The notes under the pieces: model-generated
The model's input: the letters and a program-made list of their open reading frames with translations, nothing else
Databases searched by the model: none
What the model was told of the DNA's origin: nothing
Shown: positions 24,116 through 33,513 of the stretch, in pieces
Layout of the letters: each line of letters starts with the position of its first letter
Position numbering within the stretch: position 1 is the first letter of the stretch
Made by a program: the position numbers and the translations under genes
From: Zelonia costaricensis
Lineage: Eukaryota; Euglenozoa; Kinetoplastea; Trypanosomatida; Trypanosomatidae
Reading direction: 5' to 3'
Assembly (NCBI GenBank): GCA_030849075.1
Contig: JASAOO010003517.1
Location: 26,420 to 90,419 of the forward strand
DNA length: 64,000 nucleotides

Positions 24116-25469
24116 AGCGACACAAGCCAAACACGCTGCCAAACAAGCGCGGTCGCGTTGCCGCTCGTCTGTCTCGGCCACCTCGTGGTGCCTTTCCTTG
24201 GCTTTGCTAACTTGCGCTTCTCTGGACGCGTGGATGTGGCTGGGTCTGTGGATGGGTGTTCTTGCGCACTGGTGGGCAGCTTGAGGAGGGAAGAAAGCTG
24301 CTTGAACCTGACCGTGACCTTCACTCACGGAGATGGGGAAGGATGAGGCTGGTCCTGACGTGTGACTGTGTGGAGATGTCAAGGCACGTAGAGCGGTCGC
24401 GTCGTGTCTTCACTTTAATGCCTCTCTCTTTCTTCTCACTGCGCGGCGCGTGCAACGGCGCTGGTGTGGTCGGATTCCTGTTGTACCGGACGGCGTGAGG
24501 TGGGAAGAGTGAGGGGGGGGAGGTGTCGCGACGGAGGGGGGCGTGCGCGTGGACACGCGTGGATGCGTATGTATCGTGAATTTCTTTTTTTTCTTCTCGC
24601 TGTCGCTCTTGCGCAGGCGTTTTGCTTTTTCTGCTCTTCGTGTGAATGGTTTGGGTTCTTTCTTTTTTTTCTTTCCTTAGTGCACGACTGGCGAGGTGTG
24701 GGGTGTGCGGCGGGGAGGGGGGCGGGGGTGGAGGAAGAAGTACGGGGAAAGAGAGCATCGAGGAGGCGAGACCAGGGTGGTGCGTGTGTTCATCACCAAC
24801 GCCGATTCGAAAACGGGGGGAAAGGGATGACGAGATGGAGAACCGTAGGGGAGGGGGGCTGTGCAGAGGAAGTCACGGCTTGACACGCCCTATTATGTGC
24901 ACGTGTGCATTGGCGCACGTACTTTGGCCGTGTGTCTGGAGTCCCACGAGGCAGTAAGGGTGGTGCCGCTCTACAACACTCGACAAGTGTCCCGCAGCGC
25001 GAGTGCGCACACACTTGACTGCGGCACAACGACCGTGTCTCTCGTCTTGGGCAGGCGTCGGGGCAGACACCCACGCCCACGAGTACAGGTGCACACGGAA
25101 CAGTCATGAAACCGGCCTCCTGGTGCCCTATAGTCGTTGCTGACTGGGTGCGTGTGTCATACTGTTTCCTCTTTCTTCTACCGCTGCGAGGCGGATGAGG
25201 CGTGCCGGTCACCTGACAGAGAGGAGCCGAGCCGCGTGCAGGAAGGAGGGAGGGAGGTGGACGGGGGGGGCCATAGAGGATGGCCGCCACTACCTGTACA
25301 TCGTCAACAGCACCACCACCACTACCAGCAACGTCACACACTCACACAAACACACACGCAGCGCGCATACCAGAAGTCTGACTGCGCCGAAGGCCCACTC
25401 CATCCTTCCTTCCTCCTTTACGGAAGGCGGCGCCACAATAGTCTGGCGAGTGCGCATGTGTTTGCGTGT

Positions 25470-26126
25470 CTACAAATTCATGCGTCCATCGCGCTGCAGC
25501 ACTTCGTCTTCCTCCGCCTCCATGCGGGCAACCACGATAGACTCGACAAGCTTGTCGAAGGCCGCCTTGAAGTTGTCGCTGTGGTAGTCAAGCGACGTCT
25601 CGAGCACCTTGACCTTCTCCAGGCCCTTCGGCATCGGCGGCATCGCCTCGCCCGCCGCGTTGGTCGGCGGGGTCGAGTGGTGCGCAAACACAAGGCAGTG
25701 CTTGTCCGGCACGCGGACGGCGAAGTTGCCAATGGCGTCCAGCTCCGACTGGTTGATGGCGAACGTCTTGTGCCACAGCGACAGCTCCTTTTCCCCGTTC
25801 TTCACCGCTGGGTTGAAGACGAAGATAATGCCGTCCGCCTTGTTCGCGACGGCGGGCCAGCCGGCCTGATGCTTGCTGTTCCCGCTAAGATCCCAGATCT
25901 GCACCACCACGCGCTTCGTTTTGGCATCTCCGCCGGAGAAGACAACGCGGCGGTCCGTCAGGCTCGTCGAGTCGAGCTCGATCTCCGTCTCCACAATCCG
26001 CAGCGGGCTCGTCTCGTAGTACTTGCTCGTCGGCGTCTCACGGGTGCCGCACAGGAAGTTGGTGATGGTCGTCTTCCCGCTCTTGGTCGGGCCCACCACG
26101 AGCAGCTTGATCTTCTCCTCCGACAT
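25470..26126 (-). CDS. IFT22/RABL5, Rab-like GTPase of the IFT-B complex (218 aa)
   Basis: This is a Rab-like small GTPase subunit of the anterograde intraflagellar transport (IFT-B) complex, acting at the flagellar base and along the axoneme. The P-loop GPTKSGKT lies at 12-19 and the G3-like motif WDLSG at 78-82. The canonical NKxD guanine-specificity motif is absent, with FAHHST at 148-153 in its place, a known peculiarity of this family. There is no C-terminal prenylation cysteine; the protein ends GRMNL. Length matches other RABL5 proteins (about 185-220). The frame runs open further upstream, but that part translates a T-rich splice tract. The ATG at 26126 lies 30 nt after a strong acceptor and starts the conserved domain, so it is chosen. 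Confidence 0.95.
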   Translation of the reverse strand: MSEEKIKLLVVGPTKSGKTTITNFLCGTRETPTSKYYETSPLRIVETEIELDSTSLTDRRVVFSGGDAKTKRVVVQIWDLSGNSKHQAGWPAVANKADGIIFVFNPAVKNGEKELSLWHKTFAINQSELDAIGNFAVRVPDKHCLVFAHHSTPPTNAAGEAMPPMPKGLEKVKVLETSLDYHSDNFKAAFDKLVESIVVARMEAEEDEVLQRDGRMNL

Positions 26127-26156
26127 GGGCTGCACGCACGCGTGAAGTGATGCCGG

Positions 26157-26176
26157 CTGAAAAAAAAAAAAAGAAA
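26157..26176 (-). promoter_or_regulatory. Spliced-leader acceptor for IFT22
   Basis: The sense strand has CTTTC, about 13 T, then CAG, with the AG at 26158-26157. This is a textbook trypanosomatid trans-splice acceptor and leaves a 30-nt leader before the ATG at 26126. Confidence 0.85.
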
Positions 26177-26315
26177 GCGAAACCGAAGTAACCGGCAAAA
26201 AGTGGTGCGGAGTGGTGTTGTGTAGAGCGAGGAGCAGGTGTGCGCCGGGAGAGGGAGAGGAGGACGGCGCGGCAGAGAAGACGCGATGAGGCGCTGTGTG
26301 TGTGTATGTGTGTGT

Positions 26316-26330
26316 GGGTGGGTGGGTGGG
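26316..26330 (+). other. (GGGT)n G-quadruplex motif on the template strand
   Basis: Four GGG runs separated by single T form an ideal parallel quadruplex motif on the plus strand, which is the template for these minus-strand genes. It lies about 160 nt upstream of the IFT22 splice acceptor, next to a GT-rich tract. Confidence 0.9.
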
Positions 26331-27171
26331 TGAGCGCGTGAACAGAGGGTCGACAGGGGGTGCGAGGGGACGCCACGGGGGAGAGATGAGCGGACAAGCG
26401 CAGAAAGAGAGTTGGACAGACGCAGACGCAAGTGGAGGAGGAAGGCGACTTATCCGTGGCCCTTGGCGAAGCGTCGGTGCAAGAAAGGATGGTGCGCAGC
26501 GCACGGGCCGTCGTCGCGACGATGCCGTTCCACGATGTCTACGTAGTCAGGCGTTGACGCCCGTACGAACGCGATGGCCAAAAACCGCACAAGAGGTGCC
26601 CATACATTTCTTGCGTCCTCGCTGCTATCGCTGCCTTGCGTCGCAGTGAGTTCCTTCACCTCCTTCCGATCATGCACCACCAACGGTGGTCCCGTACGAC
26701 ACGCAAGGCAGCAAAACGAGAACGCAGTTGATCGAGGCTTACGCGCGCGCGCCCACACACACGCAACGTGCAAAGCCCGTGCACCACCCTTCGGAGAGAC
26801 GCAGTCCCACACGCCGCACCCGTCGAGGACTCGAGGATCCTGGCACGTGAACATCGGGAAGTACGACGATGTGCCGTTGGGTGTTGGTATACGTGCGAGC
26901 GGGTGGCACCAAGGAGGGGGGAGGGAGGAGGGGCGGGGAGGCAGTTAGCAGCAGCGCGTTCATGTACATCCTTCACAGCAAACCCACTGTGAAATCGAAG
27001 AGGAAGGAGAGGGGGGTTCAAGGGTCTGCTGTGCGGCTCCATTGCAGCAGCTTTTCCGCTGTTGTTCCTCTTCCTCTTTTCGAAAGGGAAGAAAACGAGC
27101 TAGCGGGCATTAGACACCAAACAGAGAAAAAAGAAGAAAAGAGTGGTGCAGCGCGGCGGCTCACTTCGGGC

Positions 27172-30100
27172 TCACCGCACGCTGGAGGAACGCCGCCGGC
27201 CGCTCTTGCCACCCGTCGACCCCGACCGACTGCGCGGCCTCCCCTTTACTGGCGCGCCGGCGGGCTGCCACGGCGCATCAGGGACAACCGGCTCGTGCTG
27301 CATCCAGGAGTACGAAACGGGGTGGACGAGCGCGTTCTCGCGGGCCAGCAGCTCACTGCCCCACGCGCACGTCCGGTGCGGGTCGACCTGGAGCTGCAGC
27401 TGCCGGAACTCCTGCAGCTCCGTTGGCCCCACAAAAGGCAGCGCGGCGTACTGCGTGAGGTCGGCGTACCGCTGCCACTGCGCCTCCCAGTACTCCAGTA
27501 AATCCTTGTGAGCGGCACCCCACTGCAACACGCCGCTCTCACCTTCCGCGTCGGCAGCCGGCGAGTCCGCGTTGGCGCGCGCAACGGCCGCAGCGGCCCA
27601 GTCGTACGGGCCACGGCGGAGTAGCAGGTTCTGGCGCAGGTAGGGCACCACGTCGTCGATGGGCACCCGCGCAGCGGTGGAGACGTTGGCGGCCGCGGCG
27701 GTGTCCTCGCTCGTTGCCCCGGCGCCTCCCCGCCCGCTGATGGAGGCAAACGCTCGGTGTCGGCTGGGGCGCGAATTTCCCCGCGGCGACGTCGCCGTCG
27801 CGGAGAGGCGACGCTCCTCGCCAGAGCTGCCGCCACGAGCAGCTCCCCCAGCGCTCCCGTCTTCGCTCCCGTCCAGCCACGCATCCACCACCTGCGGTAT
27901 CGGCACGCCGCCGCTGCTCACCAGCGGGCTGCCAGATGTGACGCTTGTGGCGCCGCCTGTGTCTACCGTGTTCGACACGTTGCCGAGCGGCCCGTCCGCG
28001 ACAGTGGCGCGCAGGCGTGGCCAGCGGTGGATCGCGCTGCGGAGCACCGGTCCCCACCCCTGCGCCTCCACGCGCGGGATGCCCATGAAGCCGAGGGAGG
28101 TGAGCTGCTGCGCCGTGGCCGTCGCGGCGCCGGCGACGGCGGCGGCAAACGCGGAGGACGAGGAGAGACCGGTGGCGCTCTCGGGGTGCGACTGGCCTCG
28201 CGCGAAGGCGCCGATGCTGTCCGCGACCATCTGCATCGACTCGCGCGCGTCGTCGCAGATGGCAGTGTAGAAGAGCGACGCGAACGCCGTGCCGGTGGTC
28301 ATGGCGGAGTCGAGTGCCATGGTCGAGGTCGTGGGGCCCGGCAGCATGCGGGACGGCAGCAGCACCTCGTAGTAGAGCAGCGCCGGGTTCTCGGCAGCGT
28401 TCGACCCGTCCGCGACGGCGGTGCGAATGAGGTGCTCCAGAGTGGCTTGGGCGTAGCCCGGGTACATGGCGAGCAGCACCCGCGCCACCTGCACCACCGG
28501 GATGCAGCCACGCAGCGGCGAGGAAGGTGGGAAGGGCGACGCCGTAGCGGAGGGCGGGGCTGCGGTGGCGGTGGTGGTGGCGATGGCCCGAGTGGAGCTC
28601 TTGTCAGAGCCAGCACCGCCCTTGCCGTCCGCTGGCGGACTCGCCCTCTCCACCAGCTCCGCCACCTCACGCGCGCGCCGCGCCGCCGCCTCGCGTGCTA
28701 TAATTGACTCGATGCTGCGGCACAGGTCCACGAAGACGGCCCGCTCTGCCCGCATCACATCGAAGAGAACGTCGCACACGTCGCCGCGCGAGACGAGGCC
28801 GTAGGCGTACGTCAGGGGGCCAGCCGACAGCTGCATCGAGGCAATGTCCAGCGCGTAGGTTAGCTGCAGCCCATGCAGTGGCAGCTGCTCCACCTCCCCT
28901 GCGGTGCGCACCGTCGACATCACGTGGCGCAGGTCCCACAGAGTAGTTTGCACCGCCGCCTTGCTGTCCGCCACAGCACCGTCCCCGCCGGCCGCACCAC
29001 CGCTGCCGTCCACCGCAACCGACGCCTCCCGCTTCCGCGCTGCAGCGGGCGTCGCCGCGGCTGCGGCGTTCGCGGACTTCACGCTATGCGAGCGCGCCTT
29101 GGCATCTTGCAGGAGCCGCGTCCGCGTAGCCGGCGGCAGCAGCGGCAAATACTCCTCTGAGCGGTTCAGCCACACCACCAACACAAAGAACCCGATGTAC
29201 TCCTGGAACGTCATGGACATCGTGGGGGCCGCCTCAGTAGAGAGGTCTGAAGACGCGCCACTGCCCCTCCCGCCGCTGGAGGCGTTCGCCGCCAACGACG
29301 CCGGCCGGAGCCCCCCGCCGTTGACGCCGGAGCGCCGGCCGAGCTCGATCGTGCCGCCGGCTGCGGCCCGCTGCCGCAACTCGCGCTCTTCCAGCTGTCG
29401 ACGCGAGTACCACAGCAGCTCCAGCCGCTGCGACAGCAGCTCGTGCACAAACACCTCAGCCACGACGGGGTTCAGCTGCAGCAGCGGCACCGCCGTGCGA
29501 CTGCGAAGCTGCAGGGGCACCTCCGGCCGCACCCCGTACGGTGGCACCCACTGACGCACGGCACTGGGAGAGAGCCAGCCCTGAGCCTCATCCCCCTTCG
29601 CGGCTGCCTCGCCGTCAGTGCCGCCGCCACCGCCCTCGTTGTCGCGATGTAGGTGGAGGATCTGGAGAAGGGAAGACTTGATGATCCCGGCGTGCTGCGG
29701 GTCCGAGACGCTGAGTAGATCCTTGATCTGGCTGCGCAGACCCTTGCCAGGCACAAGCCGCAGCGCCGCCTCCACCTGCGCCTCCGGGTCGAGCGTCGCG
29801 ACCACCTTGGACGGCGGTTGTTTGCCCAGCTGCCGCTTCGGCGCCTCCGCGTTGGGCGATGCCGCTGCCCCGTTCGACGTTGGGGCGACTGCCGGGGTGG
29901 CCGCATGCGACAGGGCGGACGGGGCGTGAGAGGGTGACTCGAAGGCGTAATGCACCGGCGGGCCCACCTCCGTCGCGCGCTGGCCGGCGCGCTTCGACCA
30001 CTGCAGCTCCGACTCCGACCCCAGCCGCAGCGCGCCGTGCGCCACCTCGCTGGCCGGCTCGCCGCCATCTTCATCCTCGAAACTCGCTTGCTGCCCGAAC

Positions 30101-31356
30101 TGGATCTGCATCATTGTCAGCACCAGCCCGCGCGCCACGAGCACCTCGCGCATGAGGCGCTCCGTCCGCTGCCGCTCCCGCACGAAGTCGCGCTGGAACA
30201 GCTGCACATCCGCTGCCAGCGCAATGTTGTGCTCGTGCAGGATGCTCAGCCGCGCCGACAGCTCGACCGACTGGCGCGCGTAGCGGGTGTTGAGCTTGAG
30301 CAGCGACTGCACCTTGTTGTGGAGGCCGTCGTGCTGGGCCCGCAGCTCACGCAGCTGGTCCTCGGTGCGCTCCAGCAGGTGCTGGTTGTCGGCGCGGGTG
30401 ATGAGGCGCTGCACGTACGCAGCGTCTCGCCGCTCGGGCGGGCGCATCGGGGCCCGCGGCTGCTCGAGCCCGAGCAGATCGCGCGTCGCGGTCGTCGTGG
30501 CGGCAGCGGCGGAGGAGGCGGACGGCGTCGGTGCGGCCCGCCCGTCGACCGCGCCGGCACCGACGCCGAAGCCGCCCGGCGCTCGTGCGGCCAGGAGCGT
30601 GTGCGTCGCCATGAGGGGCAGAGCGGTGCTCGGCTTGCCGGATGTGACGTCCTGCTGGAGCTGGTGGTCCAGCACCATCTGTGTCAGCTCCATCTGGTGG
30701 CGTAGGAGGTCTTCGAGGTGGTACTGCTGCCGCTTCAGCGTCTCCATCTGCGATCGGAAGTGGTCGCGCTGCACCGCCGCCTCCTCCACCAGAGCCGCCA
30801 TGCGGGCCTCCGTCAGGCGCACCTTCTCGTACGCAGCGGCCACGGCGTTTTGTTCCTCCGGCGTGGCGCCGACGACCCCGCTGCTGACTGGGGCCGCGGT
30901 GCCGGGCTTCCCTTGTGTCTGCTGCAGCCACGTGCACCGCTCCAGCCGCATCTGCCCCTGCTCGACCCGCAGCGCGTCTACGTGGTCGAAGAGAAAGCGA
31001 AAGAGCTTCACGAGAAAGGGGCGGTAGACCCCCGCGTTGGACGCGAAAACGGCCAGCGCGGCGCGCGCCAGCTCCAGCTTCGTCGTCGCCGTCCGTGCCC
31101 GCTCCGCGGCAGCAGCGTCAGCCTCAGCAGCCGGTGGATCGCGTCGGCCTGACGCCTGAGCTGCGGTGCGCGATGCGTGCAGAGCCGGCAGCCGTCCCGT
31201 GTTCGGCGATACGGGTGTGAAGAGGTCGGTCGCCGTGGAGTTCCGCCGTGGCGCCGAGGAAGCCTGCTCCCCACCCTTGTCGGGCTCGCCATTCTCGGGC
31301 AGGGCGTCCCACGGGGCGAGGATCTGCTGGAGCTGCTTCAGCAACACCTCCGACAT
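27172..31356 (-). CDS. Large coiled-coil hypothetical protein (1394 aa)
   Basis: I do not recognise a named family. After a short Ala/Thr-rich N-terminus, two coiled-coil segments are visible. One is at about 173-232 (EKVRLTEARMAALVEEA onward). The other is at about 312-420 (QLRELRAQHDGLHNKVQSLL, then heptad-like sequence to VARGLVLTMMQIQFG). A low-complexity linker follows. From about 550 onward there are ordered helical blocks with Trp/Tyr/Leu-rich segments (QEYIGFFVLVVWL near 710), separated by Ala/Gly/Ser-rich inserts typical of this lineage. The C-terminus is basic and Ser/Arg-rich (GRRRSSSVR). No transmembrane span or enzyme motif is obvious. The architecture suggests a structural, possibly cytoskeletal or flagellar protein; this is inference. 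The ATG follows a strong splice acceptor by 39 nt. Confidence 0.85.
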   Translation of the reverse strand: MSEVLLKQLQQILAPWDALPENGEPDKGGEQASSAPRRNSTATDLFTPVSPNTGRLPALHASRTAAQASGRRDPPAAEADAAAAERARTATTKLELARAALAVFASNAGVYRPFLVKLFRFLFDHVDALRVEQGQMRLERCTWLQQTQGKPGTAAPVSSGVVGATPEEQNAVAAAYEKVRLTEARMAALVEEAAVQRDHFRSQMETLKRQQYHLEDLLRHQMELTQMVLDHQLQQDVTSGKPSTALPLMATHTLLAARAPGGFGVGAGAVDGRAAPTPSASSAAAATTTATRDLLGLEQPRAPMRPPERRDAAYVQRLITRADNQHLLERTEDQLRELRAQHDGLHNKVQSLLKLNTRYARQSVELSARLSILHEHNIALAADVQLFQRDFVRERQRTERLMREVLVARGLVLTMMQIQFGQQASFEDEDGGEPASEVAHGALRLGSESELQWSKRAGQRATEVGPPVHYAFESPSHAPSALSHAATPAVAPTSNGAAASPNAEAPKRQLGKQPPSKVVATLDPEAQVEAALRLVPGKGLRSQIKDLLSVSDPQHAGIIKSSLLQILHLHRDNEGGGGGTDGEAAAKGDEAQGWLSPSAVRQWVPPYGVRPEVPLQLRSRTAVPLLQLNPVVAEVFVHELLSQRLELLWYSRRQLEERELRQRAAAGGTIELGRRSGVNGGGLRPASLAANASSGGRGSGASSDLSTEAAPTMSMTFQEYIGFFVLVVWLNRSEEYLPLLPPATRTRLLQDAKARSHSVKSANAAAAATPAAARKREASVAVDGSGGAAGGDGAVADSKAAVQTTLWDLRHVMSTVRTAGEVEQLPLHGLQLTYALDIASMQLSAGPLTYAYGLVSRGDVCDVLFDVMRAERAVFVDLCRSIESIIAREAAARRAREVAELVERASPPADGKGGAGSDKSSTRAIATTTATAAPPSATASPFPPSSPLRGCIPVVQVARVLLAMYPGYAQATLEHLIRTAVADGSNAAENPALLYYEVLLPSRMLPGPTTSTMALDSAMTTGTAFASLFYTAICDDARESMQMVADSIGAFARGQSHPESATGLSSSSAFAAAVAGAATATAQQLTSLGFMGIPRVEAQGWGPVLRSAIHRWPRLRATVADGPLGNVSNTVDTGGATSVTSGSPLVSSGGVPIPQVVDAWLDGSEDGSAGGAARGGSSGEERRLSATATSPRGNSRPSRHRAFASISGRGGAGATSEDTAAAANVSTAARVPIDDVVPYLRQNLLLRRGPYDWAAAAVARANADSPAADAEGESGVLQWGAAHKDLLEYWEAQWQRYADLTQYAALPFVGPTELQEFRQLQLQVDPHRTCAWGSELLARENALVHPVSYSWMQHEPVVPDAPWQPAGAPVKGRPRSRSGSTGGKSGRRRSSSVR

Positions 31357-32571
31357 GTGTGTCCCGGTGCTCAGAAGGCTGGCGCGAGTGTGTGACTGTG
31401 GGTGGGTGAGAGAGAGAGGAGAAGTGTGCGCAAGGGGGGAGAGAAAGAAGGAGGGAGGGGCAGGCAGATAGCGCGGAGGACATAAACGGCCAAAGCCCCT
31501 GTGGCACGGGGAAGGGGCGGTCGCACAGACCGCCGCATCCTCACGGCTACTCTCACCTTGACGCGGGAGCTTTTCAACTTACGAGAGTGCAGGCGCGTTG
31601 GCTCTTTGGGGTGGCTGGGTGTGTTTGTTCGTGCTTTCAAGCGTTGTGCGGTGGATAAGAGAATGCGTTCGTCGCGAGCAGGTGAGGGAGAAAAGCGGGA
31701 GGGAGGGAGGAGGGGATCACAGCTGGCCGCCATTGTCTTTGCACGGTTGCTGTCCAATGCCTCTCTTGCTTCGACTCGTGCCCCCCCCCACCTCATCCTT
31801 CCCTTCTCTGTGTCTCCCTGTGCGTCGTCTACACGCTTGCCAAGGGCGCACGCGTCGCGTGACGAGAGTCGGGAAGGAGAAGAAGTCGGAGGGCCACCCG
31901 CTAAGCAACCATCCCCACCCCCTCTCCCTCCTTTCACGGCTTCGCAGGGAGTTTGGAGACATCGTGTGTAAAGGCGGGTGGGAGGAGGGGGAGTGCCACA
32001 AGCTCGAAGAGCACGCACGAGGCGAGCAGGCATGATGGGTGGCAGGCAGGCGTGCTGGACACCGTTGCGCCTCGGTCCCTGTGTGTATGTATGTGTGTGT
32101 GTGTGGTGATGCGTGATGACGTGCCTGTGTACGTCTTTGCTCGATGGAAGAGAAGAGGGACTTGAGAGAGAGAAAAAAAAAACCAGTGGTAACTAGGAGA
32201 AGTTAGGTCTCGAGAACGCGCGGGGAGGGGGAGGCTAAGGCAGATGCGTCGTATGGTGGCGAATGCCCGCACACGCCGGGAGATGGGAGGCGACTGACCG
32301 TGAAAAGGGACAAAGCAGACGGCAGCGTCCGGGCCCTCTGTCGCACCCAATGAAGAAAAAAAAGGAGAGGAAGCAAGTGACGCACACAGAAACGTGGAAA
32401 GGAGCCGCATATAGGGTCAAGGGAACACGGAGAACAAACAGGGTGACCGGGCGCGGTGATGCGTCATGACGCTCGCCGTAGCTGCGTTGGGGCAGGACGG
32501 TGAGAGAAGACTGGGTGGAGCAGAGGGAGGGCGGAGGTGAGTACGGAGTTGGTGCCCCGTCCGCGTCGAGC
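31357..32571. other. Intergenic region between the membrane-protein gene and the 1394-aa gene
   Basis: This holds the acceptor and leader of the coiled-coil gene and, to its right, the 3' untranslated region of the membrane protein gene. Composition is mixed, with a short GT tract near 32085-32106. The overlapping frames on both strands (31371-32033 minus, 31501-31971 plus) show no domain and are not called. Confidence 0.65.
31396..31460 (-). promoter_or_regulatory. Spliced-leader acceptor for the 1394-aa gene
   Basis: The sense strand carries a C/T tract of about 50 nt (including CTTCTCCTCTCTCTCTCACC) that ends in CCCACAG. The AG is at 31397-31396, giving a 39-nt leader before the ATG at 31356. 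Confidence 0.75.
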
Positions 32572-33513
32572 TTACGAGCTCAGCGACGACTGGCTCGGTC
32601 GGCGGTTGTGGTGGTGCCGGCCAGGCGTCGGCCTGCTGCCCAGCAGCTCCTCGATTGTATCGCCGTAGCGGAGCATCTTGTGGTGCAGGCTGCCGCACAG
32701 CTTGTGCACCGCCGCCCAGTCTGCGTTGCGGGCGAGCAGGTCGCGCAGCACCTCCCCACGCAGCTGCGACGCGAGCACCTGCTGGTGGCTGCCCCCGTTG
32801 GGCCGGTGCAGGTTGCTTTCCACGTCCATGTTCTCCCACGCCCCGTCTTCGTCGGCAGCCGGCATGCTAGCCGGACTATCTACGCCCATCTGCAGCCGAC
32901 GCATGCGCAGGTCCACGTACAGGTCCAGCTGTCCGCACAACTCGCTGCCCACGAGCGTCACAGCATCGAAGTTGACCCGCAGCCGGTGGATCAGGTGACG
33001 GCGGCGCTCCGCGCTGAGGTCGGCGTCGGCGCTGGTGATCTGCGCGAGCGAGATGAGCTTGGCCACGCGCACCTTCACGAAGGAGAGTACGCTGTGCGGC
33101 ACCGTCGCGGTGACCCACTCCTCCTCTGGCAACCGCGCCAGCGTGGGCACGAGCTGCACCACCTCGGCCGCCTCGGGCAGCTCCGCGGCGGGGCCGCCAC
33201 TTGCATGGTGAGACCAAGACCTTTCAGGGCCAGAGCCGTCGAGGTGGTCGCCCTCCGCGCACGCCGCGTCGGTCTCGAAGTCGATGTCCACCGGCGGGGC
33301 ACCCGGGGAGGAGTACGGCAGCGTGTCCTCGCACATGGCGTCGTCCAGCGGCGCACCCGCCACCGCCGCGGCAACGGCGGCGGCGGTGGCGGACGGGGAG
33401 ACGGTGGTGTTCTCCGCCTCCGTCTCGGTGGTGTTCAGCAGCGTTGTCCAGCAGAGCAGCATCAGCACGGGGAGCACCACCGTGACGACCCACATCACCA
33501 TCTTGCTCACCAT
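32572..33513 (-). CDS. Hypothetical protein with N-terminal signal anchor (313 aa)
   Basis: I do not recognise a family. The first 26 residues contain a single hydrophobic stretch (about 6-26, VMWVVTVVLPVLMLLCW) after a short basic start. This is consistent with a signal anchor or cleavable signal peptide. Two N-glycosylation sequons (NTT at 27 and 35) follow directly. A disordered acidic linker leads to a helical domain from about 115 to 290 with regular Leu/Val/Arg spacing. The tail is His/Ser-rich and basic. The topology suggests a secretory-pathway or surface membrane protein with its domain in the lumen, or the reverse if the anchor is type II-like; sequence alone does not decide. An open GTG codon precedes the ATG, and I start at the ATG. 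Confidence 0.8.
   Translation of the reverse strand: MVSKMVMWVVTVVLPVLMLLCWTTLLNTTETEAENTTVSPSATAAAVAAAVAGAPLDDAMCEDTLPYSSPGAPPVDIDFETDAACAEGDHLDGSGPERSWSHHASGGPAAELPEAAEVVQLVPTLARLPEEEWVTATVPHSVLSFVKVRVAKLISLAQITSADADLSAERRRHLIHRLRVNFDAVTLVGSELCGQLDLYVDLRMRRLQMGVDSPASMPAADEDGAWENMDVESNLHRPNGGSHQQVLASQLRGEVLRDLLARNADWAAVHKLCGSLHHKMLRYGDTIEELLGSRPTPGRHHHNRRPSQSSLSS

Larger units (their letters stand above)
15904..25469. other. 9.6-kb gene-free region
   Basis: As in the 4.7-13.9 kb interval, the plus strand is mostly purine-rich and no frame looks coding. Minus-strand frames such as 16980-17951 and 19593-20678 are Phe/Ser/Leu/Cys/Pro noise. Plus-strand T-rich patches occur near 18000-18110, 22460-22490 and 23990-24030, and around 24580-24680. 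T11-T13 runs are at 18023-18033 and 22469-22481. Microsatellites include (AC)n at 21944-21982 and (GT)n at 24089-24115. A non-repetitive island at about 22240-22420 is the least noise-like part. The right end (about 24870-25135) also has ordinary composition and probably belongs to the 3' untranslated region of IFT22. I found no RNA gene by eye. Confidence 0.72.
26127..27171. other. Intergenic region between the 1394-aa gene and IFT22
   Basis: This holds the IFT22 leader with its acceptor, a (GGGT)n G-quadruplex motif at 26316-26330, and the 3' untranslated region of the coiled-coil gene. The stretch 26450-26890 has ordinary composition. Its 134-residue minus-strand frame (26450-26854) lacks a preceding splice signal and a recognisable domain, so I do not call it a gene. 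Confidence 0.7.

Noticed and set aside
25137..26150. 337-codon plus-strand frame
   Set aside because: It is a shadow of IFT22, whose minus-strand frame carries all GTPase motifs.
26450..26854. 134-codon minus-strand frame upstream of IFT22
   Set aside because: Composition is ordinary, but it lacks a domain and a tract-AG pair, so the support is too weak.
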